Positions 29,401 through 35,778 of a stretch of DNA of 64,000 bases are shown one piece after another; the first letter of the stretch is position 1, and every line of letters begins with the position of its first letter. Source of the stretch: Actinocrispum wychmicini (GTDB lineage Bacteria > Actinomycetota > Actinomycetes > Mycobacteriales > Pseudonocardiaceae); assembly GCF_004345645.1 (NCBI RefSeq), contig NZ_SLWS01000022.1, positions 62,001 to 126,000 of the forward strand, written 5' to 3'. The position numbers and the translations under genes were made by a program. The notes under the pieces are model-generated. The model saw only the letters and a program-made list of their open reading frames with translations, was not told the origin of the DNA and ran no database searches.

Positions 29401-32400
29401 TGTACGAGAAGTTTCCGGTGTTCGCGGAGGCATTCGACCAGGTCTGTGCGCTGATGGCGCCAGGGTTGCGGGATGTGGTGTTCGGGGACACCGACGGGCT
29501 GGACCAGACCGGATGGGCGCAGCCGGCGTTGTTCGCCGTTGAGGTGGCGTTGTACCGGCTGGTCGAGGAGTGGGGACTGCGGCCCGACGCCGTGCTTGGC
29601 CATTCGATCGGGGAGTTGGCCGCCGCGCACGTCGCCGGGGTGATGGGTCTTGAAGACGCGTGCCGGTTGGTGACCGCGCGGGCGAGCCTGATGCAGGCGC
29701 TGCCAACCGGTGGCGCGATGGCCGCTCTTCGGGTGCCTGCAGAAGAACTCATCCTCGACGACCGGGTGGACATCGCGGCGGTGAACGGGCCGGAGGCGGT
29801 CGTGATCTCCGGGGACGAGGACGCGGTCCTGGAGCTGACAGCGAAGTTCCACGGCAAACGGCTGAACGTCAGTCATGCCTTCCACTCCCACCACATGGAC
29901 GGAATGCTCGACGAGTTCCGGAAAGTAGCCGAGACCGTTCGGTTCGGGCCGCCGGTGATCCCGATGGCCGGGGACGTCCAGTCGCCGGAGTACTGGGTCC
30001 GGCAGGTCCGGGACGCCGTCCTGTTCCACGACAGTGTGGAAGCGCTCAAAGCTGAAGGTGTGGCGCGGTTCGTGGAGATCGGGCCGGACGGGGTGCTGTC
30101 CGCGCTCACCGACGGGGTCGCGTTGATGCGACGCGACCGGCCCGAACAAAACACGCTGACGACCGCGATCGGCCTGTTGCATGTGGACGGATTTAGTCCT
30201 GAGTGGACAAAGGTTCTGGCCGGCGGCCGCCGGGTCGACCTGCCGACGTACCCATTCCAGCACGAGCGCTACTGGCCGGACATGACCCGCCGGCATGGCC
30301 ATCCGTTGCTGGGTACCGGAGTCGCGTTGGCTGACGACGGCTACCTCTTCACCAACACGCTGTCCCTGCACACCCATCCCTGGCTCGCGGACCACGTTGT
30401 GGCCGGGTCGGTCGTCCTACCGGGCACCGCGTACGTGGAACTCGCCATCCACGCCGCCGACCAGACCGGGTGCGAGGGTATTGACGAACTCGTCGTTGAA
30501 ACACCGTTGGTACTGGATGGAAAGGTCCAACTGCAGGTCGCGGTCGCCGCACCGGACGAGTCCGGCAGGCGCGCCCTGACTGTCCACTCCAGCACGGACG
30601 ACGCGCCATGGACCCGCCATGCCACCGGAGTTCTTGGCCCGGTCAGGGCGACGCCGGTCGACCTCACCGAGTGGCCGCCGGCCGGGGCGGACGCGATCGA
30701 GGTGGCCGGCATCTACGACGACCAACCCGAGGGCGGCGTCGAGTACGGGCCGGCGTTCCAGGGTCTGGCAGCGGCGTGGCACCGAGGCGACGAGATGTTC
30801 GCCGAGGTCGAACTGCCGGTCGACGACACGATGGCGCTGCACCCGGCGCTGCTGGATGCCGCACTGCACGTGCTCGGCCTGGCGTTCACCCAGGAGAATC
30901 AGAGCTACCTGCCGTTCTCGTGGTCCGGAGTGGCGTTGCACGCGAGCGGCGCCACCAGGATCCGGGTCCGGCTCACCGGCAGCGGCCCGGACTCGGTGTC
31001 GCTGGACGTCGCCGACGCCTCCGGGCAGCCGGTCGCTTCCGTGGCATCACTGGTACTGCGTCCCATCACGAAGGGTCGGCTACCTGGCACGCGCGATCTC
31101 TTCCGTCTGGAATGGACAGACGCGACGCCGGCGGAGCCGGTGCGTGTTCGCAGGTGTGCGGTCGTGGGCACGGACGAACTCAAGCTGAGCGCGATCCTGG
31201 ATGACGCCGGCGTGCACGTCGAAGCCTACGCTGACGTTGAGTCCCTTGTGGACGCCGCGTCGCTCGGCATGACCGTCCCTGACACCGTGTTCTACCCCTG
31301 CGTGGGCGGACCCGACCTGGCCGAGGCGACGCACGACCTGACCACGGCGGCGCTCGGCCTGATCCAGAAGTGGGTCGCCGACGACACCCTGACAGCCGCA
31401 CGGCTGGTGTTCGTGACCCGCGGCGCCGTCGACGAGGTCACGGACCCGGCAGCGGCCGCGGTTTGGGGGCTCGTCCGGTCGGCCCAGGTGGAACACCCCG
31501 ACCGGTTCGCCCTGGTCGACACGGACGAGGGTGTCCTGGAGGCCCTGGCCGCGGGCGAGTCCCAGGTGTCGGTCCGGGACGGTGTCGTGCGCGTTCCGCG
31601 GTTCGCCCGAATTGAAGCGGGGACGGGCCAATGGCGTGCCCAGGGCACTGTCCTGGTGACGGGTGCGAGCGGCGAACTGGGTGGACGAGTGGTCAGGCAC
31701 CTGGTCGAGCGGCACGGCGTCGAGCGGCTCGTCCTGGTCAGCCGGCGCGGTGGCGAGGCGCCGGACCTGCCCGCCGACATTCGCGTGCGACAGTGTGACG
31801 TCACCGACCGGGTCGCGTTGAAAGCAGTCCTGGACGAGATCCCTGACCTGGCAGCGGTCGTTCACCTCGCCGGCATCACCGACGACGGTGTGGTGTCCGC
31901 GCTCACCCCGGAGCGACTCGGAACAGTGTTGCGGCCCAAGGTGAACGCCGTGGTCGCACTGCACGAGCTGACCAAGGACAGGGACTTGAGGGAGTTCGTG
32001 CTGTTCTCGTCGGTGGCGGGCGTGCTGGGCAGCGCGGGCCAGGCGAGTTACTCGGCCGCGAACGCCTTCCTGGACGCGTTCGCAGCAAGCCAGGGGCCTC
32101 CGGTGCGGTCGTTGGCGTGGGGACTGTGGGACGGCAGCAGCGGCATGACCGCCAAGCTGGCCGACGCGGACCTGCGGCGGATGGCGCGCGGGGGAGTGGT
32201 GGCGCTGTCCGAGGAGCAAGGGCTGGCGCTGTTCGACCTCGCGTCTACTGTGGACGAAGCAACGCTGATTCCGGTTCGGCTGAGGACATCTGGCGACGCG
32301 GTGCCGCCGATGCTGCGGAACGTCGTCCGGACGTCCAGGCGGAAAGCCGTGGCGGTCGTGGACGACACGACCCTGCGGCAGCGGCTGGCGGCGGAGCCGG

Positions 32401-33476
32401 CCGACGGACAGGAGCGGATCCTGACCGAGATCGTCCGTGGCCAGATGGCGGTCGTGCTGGGACACGAGGCCGACGCGATCGGGGCGCACCAGAGCGTCGC
32501 GGACTCCGGGTTCGACTCGTTGACCGCCGTCGAGCTGCGCAACCGGCTCAACCAGGTGACCGGGCTGCGGCTCGCGCCGACCCTCGTCTTCGACTTCCCG
32601 ACCCCCGCCGACCTGGCCAAACACCTGCGCACCGAACTGGCGATCGAGGAGACCCAGCCGGAGCGGGCCGACGCGGCCGAGACGCTTGGCGCGTTGTTCC
32701 GGCTGAGCTGCCAGACCGGGAAGATGACGGCGGGTTTCGAGATGCTGCAACGGGCCGCGTTGCTCCGACCGACCTTCGAGGACCTGGACCCGATGCCCGC
32801 GGTTCGGCTCGCGTCCGGCACGACGAGGCCCAGCCTGGTCTGCTTCAGCTCGTACGTCGCGTTGGCCGGGGTGCACCAGTACGCCCGGCTGGCGTCGCCG
32901 TTCCGGGACGTCCGGGATGTCTGGGCGCTGCCGGCGCCGGGCTTCGTCAAGGGACAGCCGCTGCCGGCCACGCGCGCCGCCGTCAACGAGGTGCAGGCTG
33001 GGTCCGTGCTGCGGTGTGCCGGCGACGACCCGTTCGTCCTGCTGGGATCGTCGTCCGGAGGTGTGCTCGCGCACGCGGCCGCCAGCCGGCTCGAACAGCT
33101 GGGCCGGCCGCCTGCCGCCGTCGTCCTGCTCGACACGTACATGCCCAGGGCCGACTCGCCGATCGAGCGCTTCCGGGACGAGCTGATCGGCGGGATGTTC
33201 GAGCGCGAGGAGATGTTCGCGCGGATGGACGCGGCCCGGCTCACCGCGATGGCCTGGTACTTCGAGCTGCTCGCCGAGTGGGAGCCGCGGCCGCTGTCCG
33301 TGCCGACCCTGCTGGTCCGGTCGTCCGAGCCGCCGGTGCCGGGCGCCGAGGACTGGCAGACCGACTGGGAGTCCGCGAACACCGTGATCGACGTGCCGGG
33401 CAACCACTTCACGATGATGGAGGCACACGCGAGCACGACCGCGCAGGCCGTCCACGACTGGCTTGACCGCTTGTAG
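23493..33476 (+). CDS. Type I modular polyketide synthase, modules 6-7 with terminal thioesterase
   Basis: The start is the ATG overlapping the upstream stop (TGATG): it gives a proper docking helix (LLDYLRRVTAELKQTRERL) and a 3327-residue protein. The longer open frame upstream is out-of-frame PKS sequence. Module 6: KS ~23598-24860, a 48-bp-unit repeat linker, malonyl AT ~25385-26330 (GHSIG, HAFHS), an 18-bp-unit repeat, B-type KR ~26840-27370 (VLDDGV, GSYAAAN), ACP ~27560-27760. Module 7: KS ~27840-29105, malonyl AT ~29350-30280, DH ~30297-31075 (HVVAGSVVLP, LLDAALH), KR ~31644-32180 (TGASGELG, ITDDGV, ASYSAAN), ACP ~32420-32640, then TE ~32790-33473 with GSSSGG nucleophile motif, LLDTY aspartate and GNHF histidine. 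The TE should release the chain, most likely by macrolactonisation, as a 2,3-unsaturated ester with a 5-hydroxyl. Confidence 0.97.
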   Translation: MSDEKLLDYLRRVTAELKQTRERLREVEGRDTEPIAVVGMGCRLPGGVTTPEQLWQLVADGVDAITPFPADRGWSPADLYDPDPDAPGKSYVLRGGFLADAGDFDPAFFGISPREALAMDPQQRLLLETSWEALERAGIDPVSLRGERVGVFAGTNGQDYGTVLALSASGDDGYLTTGNAAAVVSGRVSYTLGLEGPAVTIDTACSSSLVALHLAAQALRQGECSLALAGGATVMATPAAFIAFSRQRGLALDGRCKAFSTDADGTAWGEGAGMLVLERLSVAERLGHPVLAVVRGSAVNQDGASNGLTAPNGPSQQRVIRAALANAGLSTFDIDAVEAHGTGTALGDPIEAQALLATYGQDRGTPLWLGSVKSNIGHTQAAAGVAGVIKMVMAIRHGVLPPTLHVTEPTSHVDWSAGNARLLTESVPWPSTGRSRRAGISSFGASGTNAHIVIEQPPNVEVPNVDIGRVAGALGAEVPNVDIRPMAPSPRVGVRDVDIRTRAASLGAGVSNVDIGRAGESSGGECLNVDIGAVAPSPRAEVPDVDIRVDERRVVPWLVSARDQAALRAQAARLKSAVMDHTNVLDVGFSLATTRAAFEYRSVLVGREPRDFARQLDAIDTAIDTVREGSTAFLFTGQGAQWAGMGAELYAGYPVFADAFDEVCALFPGRLRGVVFGVEEGLDQTGFTQPALFAVEVALYRLVESWGLVPDFVLGHSIGEFAAAHVAGVFGLADACRLVAARAGLMQALPPGGAMIALRATEDEVAPFLDERVSIAAVNGPGAVVLSGDESTALGIAERFEGKRLRVSHAFHSPLMDPMLAEFREVVRSVRFERPSIPMVAAAGGDVVEAEYWVRQVRDAVRFHDGVEALKGEGVVRFVEIGPDGVLSALVDGIPLMRRDKPQADTLMSGVGRLHMAGHSPEWTRILGGGKIVDLPTYAFQRQRYWPTVDRPESLFRLDWTPVEPGPDPGDHTVFEVSGEAAVHEVLSRVQAVTDGREEPARAEKPVRTDEPVRAGEPVWTEEPGWAEERLVIVTRGAVAAGPDDPVSDLAASSVWGLVRSAQSENPGRFVLVDTDGTAEVATAISSGEPQVAVRAGKILAPRLAHASATPGSLHGTVLITGGTGVLGSLLARHIVTEHGVKDLVLVSRRGIQAPGAQELAAELGATVTVAACDVADRDALSDLLATIPSLNAVIHLAGVLDDGVVSALTPERLDQVLEAKAVAALNLHELTKDLSAFVMFSSAAGTLGSAGQGSYAAANAFLDALAAHRRAAGLPGLSLAWGAWDGGMTGDLTEVDIRRMARYGMTPLSAAEGLRLFDAVLGSDNSMLLPMRLDTTVLHGRPAASTTSRVTDLSETAILDLVLSNVATVLGHGDHARLSPDRTFKDLGFDSLTAVELRNRLNAGTGMRLPSTLVYDYPTATALAAHISAELAGETPETAAPTAVAVDEPIAIVGMSCRFPGGVRSPEDLWKLLRDGGDAITSFPTDRGWDVDALYDPDPDHEGTSYAREGGFLTGADQFDAAFFGISPREALAMDPQQRLLLETSWEAFEDAGIDPASVRGERVGVFAGTNGRDYPTLLAVARENVEGYAGIGNAASVLSGRVSYQFGLEGPAVTVDTACSSSLVALHLAGQALRQGECTLALVGGVTVMTTPGAFVEFSRQRGLAKDGRCKAFSDDADGTGWSEGVGVLVVERLSDAQRNGHRVLAVVRGSAVNQDGASNGLTAPNGPSQQRVIRAALANVRMSTFDIDVVEAHGTGTSLGDPIEANALMSTFGHRDRPLWLGSVKSNIGHTQAAAGIAGVIKMVLAMRHGVLPRTLHAETPSSHVDWSAGNVRLLTEPVDWRPNGHPRRAGVSAFGVSGTNAHVILEAFEGTGTRDTASRNARHAGPVPWVVAGKGEGAVKELVERVMGLDGDPLDIGFSLATTRAVFDHRAVVVDGAVATGLARVTRTAFMFTGQGAQRAGMGRELYEKFPVFAEAFDQVCALMAPGLRDVVFGDTDGLDQTGWAQPALFAVEVALYRLVEEWGLRPDAVLGHSIGELAAAHVAGVMGLEDACRLVTARASLMQALPTGGAMAALRVPAEELILDDRVDIAAVNGPEAVVISGDEDAVLELTAKFHGKRLNVSHAFHSHHMDGMLDEFRKVAETVRFGPPVIPMAGDVQSPEYWVRQVRDAVLFHDSVEALKAEGVARFVEIGPDGVLSALTDGVALMRRDRPEQNTLTTAIGLLHVDGFSPEWTKVLAGGRRVDLPTYPFQHERYWPDMTRRHGHPLLGTGVALADDGYLFTNTLSLHTHPWLADHVVAGSVVLPGTAYVELAIHAADQTGCEGIDELVVETPLVLDGKVQLQVAVAAPDESGRRALTVHSSTDDAPWTRHATGVLGPVRATPVDLTEWPPAGADAIEVAGIYDDQPEGGVEYGPAFQGLAAAWHRGDEMFAEVELPVDDTMALHPALLDAALHVLGLAFTQENQSYLPFSWSGVALHASGATRIRVRLTGSGPDSVSLDVADASGQPVASVASLVLRPITKGRLPGTRDLFRLEWTDATPAEPVRVRRCAVVGTDELKLSAILDDAGVHVEAYADVESLVDAASLGMTVPDTVFYPCVGGPDLAEATHDLTTAALGLIQKWVADDTLTAARLVFVTRGAVDEVTDPAAAAVWGLVRSAQVEHPDRFALVDTDEGVLEALAAGESQVSVRDGVVRVPRFARIEAGTGQWRAQGTVLVTGASGELGGRVVRHLVERHGVERLVLVSRRGGEAPDLPADIRVRQCDVTDRVALKAVLDEIPDLAAVVHLAGITDDGVVSALTPERLGTVLRPKVNAVVALHELTKDRDLREFVLFSSVAGVLGSAGQASYSAANAFLDAFAASQGPPVRSLAWGLWDGSSGMTAKLADADLRRMARGGVVALSEEQGLALFDLASTVDEATLIPVRLRTSGDAVPPMLRNVVRTSRRKAVAVVDDTTLRQRLAAEPADGQERILTEIVRGQMAVVLGHEADAIGAHQSVADSGFDSLTAVELRNRLNQVTGLRLAPTLVFDFPTPADLAKHLRTELAIEETQPERADAAETLGALFRLSCQTGKMTAGFEMLQRAALLRPTFEDLDPMPAVRLASGTTRPSLVCFSSYVALAGVHQYARLASPFRDVRDVWALPAPGFVKGQPLPATRAAVNEVQAGSVLRCAGDDPFVLLGSSSGGVLAHAAASRLEQLGRPPAAVVLLDTYMPRADSPIERFRDELIGGMFEREEMFARMDAARLTAMAWYFELLAEWEPRPLSVPTLLVRSSEPPVPGAEDWQTDWESANTVIDVPGNHFTMMEAHASTTAQAVHDWLDRL
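24475..24488 (+). repeat. Interspersed palindromic element A, KS6 copy
   Basis: GATTGTCAACATTC, one mismatch from the core, at the same KS position as the first copies in KS4, KS5 and KS7. The second KS position in this module carries the normal QALLATYG coding sequence instead. Confidence 0.85.
24873..25136 (+). repeat. 48-bp in-frame tandem repeat (5.5 copies) in PKS module 6 KS-AT linker
   Basis: Units begin at 24873, 24921, 24969, 25017, 25065 and 25113, exactly 48 bases apart. The peptide unit is like EVPNVDIGRVAGALGA. Every unit contains the palindrome-like core (G)(A/G)ATGTTGACATT(C/G), the same element scattered through the PKS genes. The array lengthens the KS-AT linker by about 85 residues compared with the other modules. 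Confidence 0.93.
26490..26579 (+). repeat. 18-bp in-frame tandem repeat (5 copies) in PKS module 6 KR linker
   Basis: Five hexapeptides: PARAEK, PVRTDE, PVRAGE, PVWTEE and PGWAEE. They lie in the structural part before the KR core. Confidence 0.85.
28723..28817 (+). repeat. Interspersed palindromic element A, two copies in KS7
   Basis: GAATGTCAACATTC (28723-28736), with an upstream ATGTCC arm, and TAATGTCAACATTC (28804-28817), with a downstream GGACAT arm; 81 bases apart as in KS4 and KS5. Confidence 0.9.
29115..29158 (+). repeat. Interspersed element B in KS7-AT7 linker
   Basis: ACGGGAACGCGCGACACG and CCGGAACGCGAGACACGCG, direct half-units about 22 bases apart. Encodes GTRDTASRNARHAG. Confidence 0.8.
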
Positions 33477-33486
33477 AAGGAGAAAC

Positions 33487-34713
33487 ATGCGCGTTCTGTT
33501 CGTCACGCTGCCGGAACGGTCCCATCTCTACTGCATGACCCCGACCGCGTGGGCGTTCGCCGCGGCCGGGCACGAGGTGCGGGTCGCCAGCTCGCCGATG
33601 GCCGCCGACCTGATCACGACGGCCGGCCTGACCGCGGTCCCGGTCGGCCCGGACCACGACATCCACGGCGGCATGGCCCGCAACCGGGACAGCCAGGACT
33701 CGGAGTTCTCCGACTGGAACGAGACGGACCCGACCAGGCTGACCTGGGAACGGCTGCTGCTGCGGTACAAGGTCTCGGTGTGGCACGGGTTCGCCAGCTA
33801 CAACGACCCGATGCTCGACGACCTGGTCCGGTTCGCCCAGGACTGGCGGCCGGACCTGGTGATCTGGGACCCGCTGGCGTACGCGGGCGGGGTCGCGGCC
33901 GAGGTGGTCGGTGCGGCGCACGTGCGGATCATGTGCTGGGCGGACGTCTGGGGCGCCATGCGGGACGCCTTCCACGCGTTGAAGGAGGACTCGACGGAGG
34001 ACCCGATGGCCGAGTGGCTCACCGAACGGGCGGCGCCGTACGGCTGCGAGTTCACCGAGGCCATGGTGACCGGGCAGGCCACGATCGACCCCCTGCCGGT
34101 GAGCCTCGGTGTGGCGACCTCACTGCGCCGGATCCCGACGCGTTTCGTGCCGTACAACGGGCCCGCCGTGGTCGCCGACTGGTTGCGTGAGCCGGTCGAG
34201 CGGCCCCGGATCTGCCTTACATTGGGGACATCCAACACCGAACGGTACGGCGGCGACTTCGTGTCCATTTCGGACATCCTAAGAGCACTCGCGGACCTCG
34301 ACGTGGAAGTCGTCGCCACCCTGCTGCCGGAGCAGATCGCCGCGTTGGGGGAGCCGCCGGAGAACGTCCGCGTGGTCCGGTCCATCGCCCTGCACACCGT
34401 GCTCCCCACCTGCGCCGCGATCATCCATCACGGCGGGTTCGGCACGTACGCCACCGCGTTGGTCGCAGGCGTGCCGCAGATCGTTGTCACGACGAGGATC
34501 TCGGACCACGTGCTGAGAGCCGAGGCACTGGCCGACCGCGGTGCCGGGCTGTACCTGCCGACCGCGGACGTCACCCCGGAACAGATCCGCGCCGCCGTGG
34601 CCCGGACAGTGACAGAGCCGGCGTTCCGGGAGAACGCCGGCCTGCTGATGGACGAGGCGCTGGCTCAGCCGGCACCGAACGACGTCGTGCCGGTGCTCAG
34701 CCGCCTCACTTGA
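33487..34713 (+). CDS. Macrolide-type glycosyltransferase (GT1, EryCIII/DesVII-like)
   Basis: A 408-residue activator-type antibiotic glycosyltransferase expected to move a deoxysugar from an NDP donor to the macrolactone. The start is ATG 33487 with AAGGAG six bases upstream (33477-33482); the longer open frame would overlap the PKS. Sequence signs are the N-terminal MRVLFVTLPERSH with MTPTAWAFAAAGHEVRVAS, and the C-terminal donor-site signature HHGGFGTYATAL with GVPQIV and D-H near LRAEALADRGAG. It follows the PKS by ten bases and is almost surely cotranscribed. EryCIII-type enzymes often need a P450-like helper (EryCII/DesVIII); none is visible in this window. Its last 8 bases overlap the convergent regulator gene on the other strand. 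Confidence 0.93.
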   Translation: MRVLFVTLPERSHLYCMTPTAWAFAAAGHEVRVASSPMAADLITTAGLTAVPVGPDHDIHGGMARNRDSQDSEFSDWNETDPTRLTWERLLLRYKVSVWHGFASYNDPMLDDLVRFAQDWRPDLVIWDPLAYAGGVAAEVVGAAHVRIMCWADVWGAMRDAFHALKEDSTEDPMAEWLTERAAPYGCEFTEAMVTGQATIDPLPVSLGVATSLRRIPTRFVPYNGPAVVADWLREPVERPRICLTLGTSNTERYGGDFVSISDILRALADLDVEVVATLLPEQIAALGEPPENVRVVRSIALHTVLPTCAAIIHHGGFGTYATALVAGVPQIVVTTRISDHVLRAEALADRGAGLYLPTADVTPEQIRAAVARTVTEPAFRENAGLLMDEALAQPAPNDVVPVLSRLT

Positions 34714-35437
34714 CGTATTCGGGCAGGGCGGCGGGTGGCCAGCAGTCGACGCTGAAGATGCCGACGGCGTACGCCTTGGCCACCAACGCCGCCCGGTTGG
34801 GCACCTTGAACTTCCGCAGCATCGCGCTGACGTGGTACTCCACGCCCTGCCGGCTCAGGTACAGCTTGGTGGCCAGCTGCACGGTCGGGATGCCCGCGGC
34901 GACCCCTTCCAGGATCTTGGCGTCCAGGTCGGTGAGCGTCCTGTACGGGTCCACGATCACCGGATTGTCGTTTTTGGACCGTTCGGCCCGCATCAGCACG
35001 ACGACTGTCTTGATCTGCGCGCTGTCCCCGGGCACCGCCAGCCCGGTCAGCTCGCCGGCGAAGGTGGTGCCGTCCGGCCGGATCGCGACCACGCGTTCGG
35101 TCAGCCGGGCCCGTCCACCCATGGTCAGCCGCGCGAACTGCCGCAGCATGTGCTGCCGCACGCTGGGATGCAGGAACTCGCAGAAGCCGTGCCCGCGCAC
35201 GTCCGTGCTGAGCCGGCCGAACTGCTGGAAGAACGCCGTGTTCGTCTCTAACACACGCAGCTGGAGGTCGAGGATGGCCACGGACATGCCGGATCTCTCG
35301 AAGAGTGACATGAAGATGTCGCCGTAGTCGGAGTAGGTCCTCGGTGCGCAGCGCTCCGCTAAGACGGCGGTTTCCTTCCTCGGTATGTGGCTGTCTGCCG
35401 TTAATCTCAACGCACCATGTGTCAAGCTCGTGGTCAT
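34706..35437 (-). CDS. PAS-LuxR transcriptional regulator (PimM-like)
   Basis: The product has an N-terminal PAS sensor fold (about residues 40-150, starting YGDIFMSLFERSGMSVAILD) and a C-terminal LuxR/GerE helix-turn-helix (LTDLDAKILEGVAAGIPTVQLATKL then RQGVEYHVSAMLRKF). This architecture is that of PimM/AmphRIV, pathway-specific activators of polyene macrolide clusters. I chose ATG 35437, which has GGGGA about nine bases upstream; alternative in-frame starts are 35446 and 35482. Being at the end of the PKS-GT operon, facing it, it is a good candidate activator. The gene ends inside the last codons of the glycosyltransferase gene (8-bp convergent overlap). Confidence 0.9.
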   Translation of the reverse strand: MTTSLTHGALRLTADSHIPRKETAVLAERCAPRTYSDYGDIFMSLFERSGMSVAILDLQLRVLETNTAFFQQFGRLSTDVRGHGFCEFLHPSVRQHMLRQFARLTMGGRARLTERVVAIRPDGTTFAGELTGLAVPGDSAQIKTVVVLMRAERSKNDNPVIVDPYRTLTDLDAKILEGVAAGIPTVQLATKLYLSRQGVEYHVSAMLRKFKVPNRAALVAKAYAVGIFSVDCWPPAALPEYVK

Positions 35438-35744
35438 GATTCGCATCCCCAAACTGCGACCCATCCCGCATCGGGCGTTCACGGTCCCCCCATTTACTGT
35501 GGCCGAGCCTATGGACGGGCCGCTGACAGCGTCAATGGCTGCGGAAGTGCCTCGCTAATACTGTGGTTTCGCGCCGGCGGCGGGTACGGTCCGCACTACC
35601 GCCCTTGCGGTGGCCGGAGCGTGCACACACCGTCACGCACTGGTGATTTCCGCAGTTCAGGCGGGTAGGGGTTGATGTCACGGCGATGGTTCGGAACACT
35701 GGACACCCGTGGCGGTGGGTTACCGGGGCGGGGTTGAGGTTCTC
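35438..35744. promoter_or_regulatory. 307-bp intergenic region: PAS-LuxR promoter and LAL operon 3' end
   Basis: No gene is seen here. It must hold the promoter of the PAS-LuxR gene (transcribed leftward). Visible structure: the octamer TACTGTGG occurs twice, at 35495-35502 and 35559-35566, 64 bases apart, and a short GC-rich hairpin lies at 35598-35611. No PimM-type CTVGGGAWWTCCCBAG site was found. The base composition is less GC-rich than the flanking genes. No confident -10/-35 pair can be named. Confidence 0.5.
35598..35611. terminator. Possible weak hairpin terminator
   Basis: ACCGC and GCGGT pair around a CCTT loop and can be extended by one C-G and one T-G pair. There is no T-tract on either side, so this would be a factor-independent terminator only in the loose actinobacterial sense. 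It lies downstream of the LAL operon. Confidence 0.2.
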
Positions 35745-35778
35745 TTAAGGTTCGGTGATTTGAGGTTCCATTAAGGTT
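35734..35778. promoter_or_regulatory. Four phased heptads / 19-bp direct repeat, possible OmpR/SARP-type operator
   Basis: Two 19-bp direct repeats, TTGAGGTTCTCTTAAGGTT (35734-35752) and TTGAGGTTCCATTAAGGTT (35760-35778), differ at two bases. Each contains heptads TTGAGGT and TTAAGGT exactly 11 bases apart. Eleven-base spacing of heptads is the binding geometry of winged-helix OmpR/SARP/PhoP-type regulators. The repeat covers the stop codon of the first LAL gene and lies about 300 bases upstream of the PAS-LuxR start, in a local AT-rich patch. Confidence 0.45.

Noticed and set aside
32117..33466. Plus-strand open frame of 449 codons inside the TE region
   Set aside because: It is an Arg/Gly/Ala-rich off-frame reading of PKS3; the ACP-TE frame explains the region.
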